From B18-G2 sp964432835 (lineage in GTDB: Archaea > Thermoplasmatota > E2 > DHVEG-1 > B18-G2): a stretch of DNA of 18,618 nucleotides. Where the stretch lies: contig CAYSPA010000019.1 of NCBI GenBank assembly GCA_964432835.1, positions 1-18,618 of the forward strand, in the 5' to 3' direction. The position numbers were made by a program, and so were the translations under genes. Under the pieces are notes generated by a model, which saw only the letters and a program-made list of their open reading frames with translations, was not told the origin of the DNA and searched no databases. Shown here piece by piece: positions 7,468 through 16,400 of this stretch (positions are counted from its first letter, which is position 1; every line of letters starts with the position of its first letter).

Positions 7468-8056
7468 GATATCTCCAGATGGCAAAGATTGAGAACACGC
7501 AGATTGCAAGCGCATATCCGGCGATGACATCGCTGAGCCAGTGAACATTGAGGTATATTCTGCTGATACCGACCAATAATACTATGAATATTGAAATAAT
7601 ATATAGCGCTCTCTTTCTGAAGAGGTGGCACACGAGAAGGAAAAGCAGTGCTATCATGGTGGCGTGCCCGCTTGGAAAACTGTATCCCGATGCATGTATG
7701 ATGCTATCCGGCGGTCTCCCCCTCTGAATCACGACCTTCACGATGTTTTCCAGCAGAAAACCGGATATAAGAGATAGAGAAAAAATCAGCGCCTCCCGTT
7801 TTCTTCCTCCATACAGAAGAGCGATGATGGAAAGTGCGGAGATGAAAACAATTCCATACCATTCGCCGAGGCGAGTCAGCAGTATCATTGTATCTGTAAA
7901 AGCGGGATTTTTCATGTCTTTCATGAAGTCGCTGACGGTGATATCGAGCTGTGACACGACAGAATCTTGCAAAACGGATAGAGATAGTGCAATGAATAAA
8001 GAAAGAGAAAACGCGAACATCAGCGTGATTTTACTTATCTCCTCCATTGGACCCAT
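7343..8056 (-). CDS. PAP2-family membrane phosphatase
   Basis: A 237-residue integral membrane phosphatase of the PAP2/BacA-like lipid phosphatase superfamily. It probably removes phosphate from a lipid such as a polyprenyl diphosphate or phosphatidate analogue at the outer membrane face. All three motifs are present: K107-X6-RP (107-115), PSGH (128-131) and SRX5HX3D with R166, H172 and D176. About five to six hydrophobic segments run from residue 11 to 195. The start is either the first ATG (8056) or Met4 (8047); neither has a clear ribosome site, and Met4 fits a leaderless start better. Residues 197-237 are encoded opposite the 3' end of the thiolase gene. That tail lies beyond the last helix and resembles nothing I know. 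Confidence 0.85.
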   Translation of the reverse strand: MGPMEEISKITLMFAFSLSLFIALSLSVLQDSVVSQLDITVSDFMKDMKNPAFTDTMILLTRLGEWYGIVFISALSIIALLYGGRKREALIFSLSLISGFLLENIVKVVIQRGRPPDSIIHASGYSFPSGHATMIALLFLLVCHLFRKRALYIISIFIVLLVGISRIYLNVHWLSDVIAGYALAICVFSIFAIWRYLKANRVFSLTHTLCISCWGLVHHRWHSFEVLRAEISHGGIF

Positions 8057-8059
8057 AAA

Positions 8060-8078
8060 TCTTTTTATTTGTTAAATG
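8060..8078. promoter_or_regulatory. Compact divergent promoter, PAP2 gene / radB
   Basis: Only 36 nt separate the two divergent start codons (8056 and 8093). The A/T-rich core has CTTTTTATTTG at 8061-8071 on the plus strand, centred about 26 nt before the radB ATG, and TTTAAC (with CAAATAAAAAG) facing the PAP2 gene on the minus strand. The two TATA-like elements overlap, so the two transcription complexes should compete. radB is expected to be leaderless. Confidence 0.45.
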
Positions 8079-8092
8079 CCTTTTCCATTTAG

Positions 8093-8740
8093 ATGGAAAG
8101 ACTTCCCACGGGGTGTAAATCCCTGGACGATTTGCTCGGTGGAGGCGTAGAGGGAGGCATAATAACCGAATTCTACGGCGAAGCGGGCTGTGGAAAAACC
8201 AATCTGTGTCTTCAGATATCGAGAGAAACCGCAAAACTCGGCAAAAAGGTTGCATACATAGATACGGAGGGGGTATCCATAGAACGACTGAATCAGATAT
8301 GTGAGGGTGATAAACAGATACTCTCAAACATACTGTTTTTCAGTCCCCATTCGCTCGAAGAGCAGGAGCACATGGTGAGGAATGCACTCAAGATAAAAAA
8401 TCTAAAAACCGTTATAATCGACACCATAAACATGTTTTACAGGATGAAGATAGACGAAGATGAAGAAGTCGCAACCAGATCCATAGTGAGACAGCTGACA
8501 AATTTACAGATCTCGGCGAGGAAGGATAATCTGTTTGCGGTGATAACGGGTCAGGTTTACTCGACAGAGGATGGTGATGTAAAACCATTTGCCGGGAGAG
8601 GCATGGAGCACATGGCAAAAACGATAGTTAAACTGGAGAGAATCGGGATGGGCAAGAGAAGAGCAATCATAATAAAACATCGCTCTCAGCCAGAGGGGTT
8701 ATCCGCGGAATTTGAAATAACCGAAAAGGGTCTTGTATAA
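8093..8740 (+). CDS. radB: DNA repair and recombination protein RadB
   Basis: A 215-residue RecA/RadA-superfamily protein, the euryarchaeal RadA paralogue RadB. It lacks the N-terminal helix-hairpin-helix domain of RadA and acts in homologous recombination, probably as a RadA mediator that can contact Holliday-junction resolvase. It opens with LPTGCKSLDDLLGGGVEGG. Walker A is GEAGCGKT (29-36), followed by KKVAYIDTEG (51-60) and Walker B TVIID (106-110). GQVYSTEDGDVKPFAG (153-168) is the L1/L2-side region typical of RadB. Length matches the family. The ATG at 8093 has no Shine-Dalgarno site and the TATA-like element is about 26 nt upstream, so it is probably leaderless. Confidence 0.92.
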   Translation: MERLPTGCKSLDDLLGGGVEGGIITEFYGEAGCGKTNLCLQISRETAKLGKKVAYIDTEGVSIERLNQICEGDKQILSNILFFSPHSLEEQEHMVRNALKIKNLKTVIIDTINMFYRMKIDEDEEVATRSIVRQLTNLQISARKDNLFAVITGQVYSTEDGDVKPFAGRGMEHMAKTIVKLERIGMGKRRAIIIKHRSQPEGLSAEFEITEKGLV

Positions 8741-8794
8741 ATACTCCACATACGCCCTCCAGATAACCGTTTTGTTAATTATTGGACGAAAAGT

Positions 8795-8826
8795 CTTATA
8801 TAATATATGACCGTATTTATAAATTG
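8795..8826 (+). promoter_or_regulatory. Promoter region of the beta-helix surface protein
   Basis: Two TATA-like elements lie in the 112-nt gap after radB: CTTATATAATA near 8795-8805 and TATTTATAAAT near 8814-8824. The first gives a start site near 8825 and a leader of about 28 nt carrying AAGGAGAG (8838-8845), a good ribosome site 7 nt before the ATG. The second would start inside the ribosome site and is less likely. The rest of the gap (8741-8794) shows only weak T-rich sequence that may end the radB transcript. Confidence 0.5.
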
Positions 8827-8852
8827 AAAATCTTTCAAAGGAGAGTTAAATT

Positions 8853-11800
8853 ATGATGTCGAGAAGGAATAGATGGGTATACGGGTGCAGATATGTACTT
8901 TTGGCAACCCTGATAACCTTTGCTCTCGTATCGATGGTAGCGGTAAAAACGTTTGCCCAGGAGCCTTATCCGCCATCTCCACAGAAGGAGGTCATCCTTC
9001 CAGAGTCATGGTCGGTTTTTACGGGTACGATAAACTTCGTTTACGATTTCGACGACCTTGAAAACGATATCTACTGTTTGAAGATAGATATATATGGTCC
9101 CTCGCCATACAACACATCGGATTCCAAGATAGAACTCATTTTCTCAGCCAATGAAACCGATCCATGGAGTATGATGGATAGCGCGAACGCAACATTATAC
9201 CGCGACGGCATGGGTATAGATGTCACGTATTACAACTCCACCGAGAGATGGGTCGTAACCATAGACACCACAAAGATGTGGAACATGAGCAATCCATGGT
9301 TACAACCAAACGGCAGTGCGGTATGGCCGGCCGGCGTCTACGTTTTCAACATAGAAGTCGATGATGAGAAGGGTAACAGGTGGGGAGATGTATCAACCAC
9401 GCCTCTCTATGCACAATTCGTATACTCCTTCCACAGAATACAGCCCGCCATTGATGAAATAGGAAGCGGAGGCACGATCAGGGTTCTCGCGGGAGTCTAT
9501 GAAGAGAGCCTGGTTATAGATAAACCACTCACTCTGCTGGGTTTCTATCCTCTAACCATTCTGAGACCAACATCAGCCCCATCTCCGGGTGTTTACGACA
9601 TCGAGTTCCGGGATGGTTCGTCAAACTCGACCATTAAGGGTTTCATTCTTGACTTCAATGGAGTGGACGGAAGCAGGGGAGGAAACGGAATAATCATTGG
9701 AGACTCCGCATCCTCCATCGTTAAGAATATAAAAATCATTGACAACACCATCTATGCGGGGAATGCATCCTCCTCGTGCATAAGAACATACTCGGGTTGT
9801 GATGCAGGTGGTCTTCTCATAGAGGGTAACACAATCTATGGAACCGGCGCCAGCGGCGGAATACACATATCATCACTCGGCGGAGGAGGAGAGGTGACGG
9901 TATACGGAAACGAGATGTACGGTGAATTTTCAACGGCGGTGGCTGTAGAATCCAGTGATGTCGCGATATCATGTAATGTTATAGACAGTAATGTGAGCAA
10001 GGGTGTGCATGGCGTGCTCTTTACAGACTCAACTGGAGGACAAACCTACACAAATGTTTCGATAGTCAGCAACGAGATCAGGAACTTCACTTACGGTATA
10101 AAGCTGGGTACAGATACCGATGTTGGCTCCTCGCTGTCTGCCGTTGTCGGCTCGAACACCGTCACAATGAACGACGTTGGAATACTCACCGGATACGGAT
10201 TTTCCAGCGGCATCCACAAGAATAATCTGTACGGGAACGCAAACTACGGTTTGCGGAATATAGCATCGACTCCAATCAATGCCACACTCAACTGGTGGGG
10301 TAACGATACCGGTCCGTATCATCCGACGAACAACCCCGGAGGAACGGGTGATAACGTATCCGATAATGTGATATTCTCCGACTGGCTGACCTCAAAGTGG
10401 GAGAATCAGGTATGGGTTGATGATTTCTATGACCAGTCAACACCGGGATGGGGAATAGATCACTTCAACAACTTGGAAGATGGTATACGGGCGGTATTTG
10501 ATGGCGGTATCGTGAACGTCAAGCCAGCCCGTTACCAGGAAGTTATCAGGATAGACAAGCCCCTCACTCTAAAATCGGTCTATGGAACCAATCTCACCAT
10601 AATAAGCGATGCGGGGGCAAATTACTCTGAGATGGGCAGGGTGAAAGGCCAAACCATACAGATAGCGAGTAGCCACGTAACGATAGATGGATTCACGGTG
10701 AAGAGAGAGAACTACGCCGCCGGCGACCCGGTGGGTGCTATAGGAAATGTTGGATTTCCCGACCTGCACGACATCGTTATCAAAAATTGCTACATCTATT
10801 CGATATATGATGGTGTACACCTCATAAATGTGAGCGATGTAGAGGTTTCATATAATGAGAGAATAATTGGATACTGGAAAGGAGTGTATCTCAATTCGGC
10901 AGAAAAGTTCACCATCGAACAGAATCTGCTCGATACAACCGCTTCAACTGGTGTGGCGGTTTACAACTCAAGAGATGGAGAGATCAAAAACAACTACATA
11001 AAGAAGAAAACAACCGGAGTGCGTATCGTGGGTTGTTCGGATATCACCATACAGAATGAAAAGGTTCACAACAACACCAACGGCATCTACATCGATAATT
11101 CAACCGATATATCGGTGAAGTATACCTCGATTAAATACAACACTTATGGACTAAGGTTAGCCGGACACTCGAGAACGGTGGAAGAGGGAAACGCATTCCT
11201 CGATAATGTTTATTCAATATACCACGCCGTTGAAAACAGAGAGAAACTTTACAGCTGTATACAGGATGGTATAAACCATGCGGGCGTTGGCGACACCATC
11301 ACCGTGTACTATGGTGAATATAAAGAAAATGTGATCATAGAGAAGAACGTCACACTCGAGGGCTATATATCGGCGGAGGACGTCATCATAAACGGAACGG
11401 ACGGAAATGTGACGGTCTATATTGGAAAGGACGAGAATGTCAGCGATGTGACCCTCAAAAAACTCACCATAGTGGGTGGAGTCGATTGCATCAGAACGGG
11501 AAGGTACATGAATGTATCCGGTCTCAAGATAGAGAAGTGCATTATCAAAGAACCCAGGGGCGGTTATGCCGTTTACATCGATCCTCACCAGAATCCGGAT
11601 TATCCACCGATAAGACCCGGCCCACAACCCTTCCCGAAACCCGTTGCCCTCTATGATAACTTCATACGCGGAGGAGTGTTTTATCAGTATACCCCCTTTG
11701 AGTTATATGGCGTCCCGATTAGCTGTCAGCTCGCGCTGTTTTACAATGATATAGATGAGGTGTACATCAACGGAAGCGTATCTGTCATAGTGGATAACAA

Positions 11801-13238
11801 TACCATCCACACACTCATCGTGAGAAATACATACGATATATCCATCACAAACAACCGGTTTGTGAACCCATCGGGTGTTCCTCACGGTATAGTCTTGCTC
11901 TCGGTCGAGGGAGAAAATCCCGTCAAGAAAGCGAGAATATCTCACAATTCCATAATTGGCTACGACGGTTCATCCGGATTTGGGGATGTGGGAGATGGCA
12001 TACTCGTGGTGGGTTCGAAGGAAGTCATCATAGAGAGCAATCATTTTGAAGCCAATATCAACGGTATAGTCATAACCGAGAATTACCGTACAGGAGATGG
12101 TCTTAACTGCAGTGGAGATGTAAAAGAGCTTGTGGTGAGGAACAACAGTATCAAGAACTGTTATGCGGGTCTTAGACTCCTGTCAGACGCGAACGGAACC
12201 ATCATTGAAAATAACTTCATCGTGAGCAACGGCTATGGTATATGGTTGTCGGGCTCCGGTCATAACACCATAGCAAACAATACGGTGATAGATGGATACT
12301 ATGGTATAAAGATGGATGAAGGTAGCTCTTACAACCTGATATACAACAATTACTTCGCAAATAATACCGTAAATGCCTACGATCCATATTCATTCAACAC
12401 ATGGAATATCTCTCTTACCAATGGAACAAATATTATGGGTGGTAAATACCTTGGAGGAAACTACTGGGATGATTATACCGGAGAAGACTTAGATGGAGAT
12501 TCCATTGGAGATACAGATCTTCCGTACAACGCATCAGGTAACATAAAACACGGCGGGGACTATCTGCCAATCGTGTATGTTGACAATATACCTCCAACGG
12601 TTGAGGTCATCTATCCAAACGGTGGAGAGGTGATAAATGGTAGCACGATACTGATCCAGTGGGAAGCGGAAGACGATAAGGACCCCGATCTTATCATAGA
12701 CCTCTATTACAGCAACGACAGCGGGAACACCTGGAACCTCATAGTTCCAAACATCTCAAACAGTGGAGAATACCTCTGGAACATCTCCCGCCTGCCGGAT
12801 GGCTGCGGATACATGGTCAAGGTTGTGGCCAGGGATAACGCTGGAAACATCGGCAATGACACATCAGATAGTACATTCTGTATCGCGCGCGTGACCGGTC
12901 CGGGTCCAAAGGTCGAGATAATCAAACCAAGGATGGGCTTTATATACTTCTTCGATGTGCCAAAGGCAAGATTCTTCAGAAACAACATATTCATTATAGG
13001 TCATATAACCGTGGAAGCGAAGGTTAACTCCACTGTACCCGTTAAGGAGGTGAGATTCTACATAGATGGAGACCTGATGAACGTTACAAACCACGGTAAG
13101 AACGGTGTATTCAGCTGGGAGTGGGATGAAACCGCTCTCTTCTACCATGAAATTACAGTCAAAGCAATCGATACCGCGGGAAGAAGCGACAGCACAACGG
13201 TTGGAGTAACGATCTTCAACTTCAATATAATACCGTGA
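8853..13238 (+). CDS. Giant secreted NosD-like beta-helix surface protein
   Basis: A 1461-residue exported protein. The Sec signal peptide is MMSRRNR, a hydrophobic stretch to about 31, and likely cleavage after TFA (residue 35). Residues 40-190 form an Ig-like or sandwich domain. The bulk is right-handed parallel beta-helix (NosD/CASH type), with hallmark NxIxxNxxYG, GIxLxxSxxxxIxxN and NYWDDYTGEDLDGDSIGDT (about 1203-1221) segments. A helix-entry motif recurs three times, near 197 (IQPAIDEI), 541 (LEDGIRAV) and 803 (IQDGINHA). Each is followed by a V-x-x-G/A-x-Y-x-E and I-x-K-x-x-T-L pattern. Residues about 1246-1348 are an Ig-like domain (YPNGGE). Residues about 1350-1461 are a second Ig-like domain shared with the next protein. 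Many NxS/T sites suggest N-glycosylation. No catalytic residues or membrane anchor are recognised. AAGGAGAG supports the start; Met2 is also possible. Confidence 0.85.
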   Translation: MMSRRNRWVYGCRYVLLATLITFALVSMVAVKTFAQEPYPPSPQKEVILPESWSVFTGTINFVYDFDDLENDIYCLKIDIYGPSPYNTSDSKIELIFSANETDPWSMMDSANATLYRDGMGIDVTYYNSTERWVVTIDTTKMWNMSNPWLQPNGSAVWPAGVYVFNIEVDDEKGNRWGDVSTTPLYAQFVYSFHRIQPAIDEIGSGGTIRVLAGVYEESLVIDKPLTLLGFYPLTILRPTSAPSPGVYDIEFRDGSSNSTIKGFILDFNGVDGSRGGNGIIIGDSASSIVKNIKIIDNTIYAGNASSSCIRTYSGCDAGGLLIEGNTIYGTGASGGIHISSLGGGGEVTVYGNEMYGEFSTAVAVESSDVAISCNVIDSNVSKGVHGVLFTDSTGGQTYTNVSIVSNEIRNFTYGIKLGTDTDVGSSLSAVVGSNTVTMNDVGILTGYGFSSGIHKNNLYGNANYGLRNIASTPINATLNWWGNDTGPYHPTNNPGGTGDNVSDNVIFSDWLTSKWENQVWVDDFYDQSTPGWGIDHFNNLEDGIRAVFDGGIVNVKPARYQEVIRIDKPLTLKSVYGTNLTIISDAGANYSEMGRVKGQTIQIASSHVTIDGFTVKRENYAAGDPVGAIGNVGFPDLHDIVIKNCYIYSIYDGVHLINVSDVEVSYNERIIGYWKGVYLNSAEKFTIEQNLLDTTASTGVAVYNSRDGEIKNNYIKKKTTGVRIVGCSDITIQNEKVHNNTNGIYIDNSTDISVKYTSIKYNTYGLRLAGHSRTVEEGNAFLDNVYSIYHAVENREKLYSCIQDGINHAGVGDTITVYYGEYKENVIIEKNVTLEGYISAEDVIINGTDGNVTVYIGKDENVSDVTLKKLTIVGGVDCIRTGRYMNVSGLKIEKCIIKEPRGGYAVYIDPHQNPDYPPIRPGPQPFPKPVALYDNFIRGGVFYQYTPFELYGVPISCQLALFYNDIDEVYINGSVSVIVDNNTIHTLIVRNTYDISITNNRFVNPSGVPHGIVLLSVEGENPVKKARISHNSIIGYDGSSGFGDVGDGILVVGSKEVIIESNHFEANINGIVITENYRTGDGLNCSGDVKELVVRNNSIKNCYAGLRLLSDANGTIIENNFIVSNGYGIWLSGSGHNTIANNTVIDGYYGIKMDEGSSYNLIYNNYFANNTVNAYDPYSFNTWNISLTNGTNIMGGKYLGGNYWDDYTGEDLDGDSIGDTDLPYNASGNIKHGGDYLPIVYVDNIPPTVEVIYPNGGEVINGSTILIQWEAEDDKDPDLIIDLYYSNDSGNTWNLIVPNISNSGEYLWNISRLPDGCGYMVKVVARDNAGNIGNDTSDSTFCIARVTGPGPKVEIIKPRMGFIYFFDVPKARFFRNNIFIIGHITVEAKVNSTVPVKEVRFYIDGDLMNVTNHGKNGVFSWEWDETALFYHEITVKAIDTAGRSDSTTVGVTIFNFNIIP
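12900..13235 (+). other. C-terminal shared Ig-like module, copy 1
   Basis: Residues 1350-1461 run PKVEIIKPRMGFIYFFD, IIGHITVEAKV, VKEVRFYIDGDLM, HEITVKAIDTAGR and end TIFNFNIIP at the C-terminus. Copy 2 at the end of the next protein has the same order: PTVEITQPEAGALYLFG, CIGKITIVAEA, IDRVEFTIDNV, KTVTVRAVDKAGN, KIFCFGLL. Both are the last domain of a secreted giant protein, which points to a role in surface attachment or assembly. The strands look like a bacterial-type Ig-like fold. Confidence 0.7.
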
Positions 13239-13249
13239 CTTTGACATCC

Positions 13250-13295
13250 ACATCCCTTTTTAATTTTTATATTTTACAACTATTTTTTTCTCTGC
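13250..13295 (+). terminator. T-rich terminator after the beta-helix protein
   Basis: Starting 12 nt after the stop, CCCTTTTTAATTTTTATATT and then a run of seven T near 13283-13292 give repeated U-tracts in the transcript, the usual form of an archaeal terminator. No stable hairpin is evident. With the separate promoter downstream, this suggests that the two giant genes are separate transcription units. Confidence 0.5.
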
Positions 13296-13375
13296 AATTA
13301 CGATAAAAAATCAACCCGGTATATGACCGATTTACATGCCCATCAGATAGCCACTTTTTTATTTAAAGCTCAAGA

Positions 13376-13429
13376 AAAAATTTATATACTACGAACATAT
13401 TACATTAATTGTAGACAGGAGAAGGAGGT
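13376..13429 (+). promoter_or_regulatory. Strong promoter and ribosome site of the jelly-roll surface protein
   Basis: AAAAAATTTATATAC (TATA box at 13381-13389) is preceded by an A-rich BRE-like stretch. It predicts a start near 13409 and a leader of about 29 nt. The ribosome site GGAGAAGGAGGT (GGAGGT at 13424-13429, 8 nt before the ATG) is the best in the window. An additional T-rich element, TTTTTTATTTAAAG, lies at 13355-13368. The rest of the 199-nt gap holds no recognisable gene. Confidence 0.65.
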
Positions 13430-13437
13430 AAAAGAAT

Positions 13438-16400
13438 ATGAAGCATAGAGGTGTTTGGAAAAGCGCAGTTGTTCTTCTACTGGTAGCGGTGATGGCGCTA
13501 CCGGCGATACCACTGACCGCAACCGCAGACAACCAACCAGCGGCACCAAAGAAAAAGATCCTGGACCTGGGCATTGACTACGCACAACCTTCTCAGCAAA
13601 TGGGACCAAAGGTAATGAGGGTCGGAACGCCGTATGTACAGATACCCGGTCAAGGCGGGAAGGGATCGACGTTAAATGAGCTATCGGATGCTTGGATATA
13701 CTACGACATAGACTACTTCCAGTATGGATGGGGTCTCACGGGAGGCACCAATAACATGATCGAAGGAGCAATAAAGATAACACCAGACGAGTGGGCTCCC
13801 TACACCGGATGGTCGAAAATAATCTTAGATACCGTCAAATTCTACTACAGTGGCTTCAACTATGGAGGCACAGTCCCGGGTGGTCCGCACAGCGGAGTGG
13901 TCTACATCTATGAGGGAGATACACCTCCAGGACCAGGTGACACGGATGCAATCCGTGCGATGCCATTCGATACCGGAGACAACGTGCCCGGATGGAGAGA
14001 AGTGGCAGTTACCCCAGAGCTCGAGATAGATCCGAGCAAGACGTACTGGATTGGCGTAATGTACTATGTGGGTGCAAATGAATTCGTTGTAGGTATCGAT
14101 TATCCAAATGGCGTGGGCATACCTGGAAAGAGCCACTTCCTGAGATACAACATCGATGGAGGTGGATGGGTAGACTGGATAGACGAAGCGAGTACCTATG
14201 GTAACGTCCATATAAGGGCGGGTATCAGTGAAGGATGGACTCCACCGAGCGAGGGATGCGACTTCGCGGTAGAGATCAACAGTCCGCAGGGTAGGGTCAA
14301 CAGCATGCCAAAGGTAATAAACATAACATACTACAACTTTGGACCAGTTCCGATAAACGAGGCGAAGATATTCGCCGATGTTTACGAGGAGATACCCGGT
14401 CCAACATCTACAGCTCTGTATGATGACATCGAGGGGAATGTATCTCTCAACTGGACGGTTGTCGACAACGGTGATGGAGACAGCTGGACGGTCTCCGATA
14501 AGAGAGCCCATTCCGGAAACCACAGCTTCAGATGTACCGCCGGTGCGGACAGAGGTCCCGGAGAGCCAGATACGTATCTCGGGCATGCAGCAGATAGTGG
14601 ACCGGATGAGCTCATACTTGCGGTTCCCGCAAACCTCGACGGAGCGGAGTATGGTATACTCTCATTCTGGGACTGGTGTCAGGGAGAGTACTACGTGGAT
14701 GACGAGGGTTATATCGTACCAACCGACTATGGTACGATAGCGATAAGTAACGACAATGGAGCAACGTGGTATTACGTGGAGCCAAGCGACTTTATCGCAT
14801 ATCAGAACAACTGGAGAGAGACGAAGATCGGTCTCGGTCCCGCATTCCCGGACTACATGCTGAGTGAGGTCGATTTCGTTGTACCGATAGAGCTCACGGA
14901 TCAGATGCTCATCAAATTCATATGGACATCCGACCCACACATGCAGTATGAAGGATGGTACATCGATGATGTCAAGTTCGAGAGGACCGAGCCACCATCC
15001 TACAAGATCGTATGGCAGGGACACCTGATAGTCAATGTAGAGGGACAGGAGTACGATGGCGTATACGCTGAATTCCCGGTAGAATGGACACCCGAGGAGA
15101 ACGTTGTTTACAAGATAGAGGTATGTGGACAGGTGTTTGATCCTGCGAACTGTGATGTCGATCCAGACAACAACTGTGATGTGGTCTGGCTCATTATAAA
15201 GGACATCCACGATGTTGCTGCAATAGACATAACCGGACCGGAGCGCATTGAGAAGGGAGAGGACGGAACCTACGATGTAACCATAAAGAACGTTGGTACG
15301 TTCCCGGAGGCTGGATTCCCCGTCAACTTGGAGGTCCGCAAGCAGCTCGCAGATATTGACCACCAGGGATTCGAAGATGGAGGCGCCAATTGGGATGCTT
15401 ACTATATACCCGGGTCCAACTTCACGTTGCAAGTGACAACGTGTGATGCCTATGAGGGTACACACAGCTTACTGTTTGCAACAGACTATTGCGAATTCCC
15501 AACCGTAAAGCCCTACTCCTTCCAGATGGCGCTTTACAACAAAGTCCTTGACTTCACGGGTGAGAATGTAAGGTCTGGTATCCTTGAGTTCGCTGCAAAG
15601 TGGGCGCTTAGCGAGCAGGTTGGTTCATCCGTTGACGAGCCACTGCCACCCGTTAACCCACTTGGATGGGTGGGAGCACCCGACTTCTGGTCGGTCATAC
15701 TGTGGGATCCCGAGAATCCAGGATGGATATTCTTCGCAGCGCCGGGTAGCGGGTTTGGATATGTAGTACTCGGTCACAACGATGGCAAGTGGGGCAGTCC
15801 AACTGAATCCGGTGCATACCCAGGTGCTTACACACTCGACCTCATACAGACGATGGATGAGATTCACTCCACGTTCCCGCAGTTCTTCAAGGAGCACAAG
15901 TGTCAGATTGGTTTCGTTCTCGTGACAAACGATGACGAGTACATACTCAACGGAGAAGTGAAGTCATTCTCTGGACTGTTCATCGATGATGTCAGGATAA
16001 TAAAGACATACTGCGAGAACGATGGTGTGGTTGTAGATACCAAGACAGCGCCATATCTCAACCCAGGCGACGAGGCAACGCTCACGTTCACATGGGCAAA
16101 TGTATCTACATACTGTGACTATTGCGTGTGCGGTGTAACCGCTCTCGACAAGGATGAGATACCTCAGAACGATACCACATGCACATACACGAGGGTTACG
16201 TCAACCTGGACGGATATAACATGGGAGACCGAGGACCTGACCGAGACCGAACAGGAGAGCATGTGGCACATCGTTTCGAAGAAGTCCAAGGCTGGAGAGC
16301 CACCCGAGGATCAGTACTGGTGGTGCGGTAACGATACGCTCGGCACATACGTGGAGTGGATGGATGACAGTTTGATACTCAAGCCAATTGACCTGAGTCC

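Noticed and set aside
9621..11945. Several minus-strand open frames of 80-137 codons opposite the beta-helix protein
   Set aside because: All are antisense to repetitive Asn/Gly/Thr-rich coils. None has a start context or a recognisable domain.
13239..13437. Possible small RNA in the 199-nt gap between the two surface-protein genes
   Set aside because: Only T-tracts and a TATA box are visible, with no stable fold, C/D or H/ACA boxes, or internal promoter-terminator pair.
13825..15465. Two long minus-strand open frames (253 and 267 codons) opposite the jelly-roll protein
   Set aside because: They lie entirely antisense to a well-supported gene, have no recognisable motifs, promoters or ribosome sites, and their openness follows from the sense gene rarely using codons whose complement is a stop.
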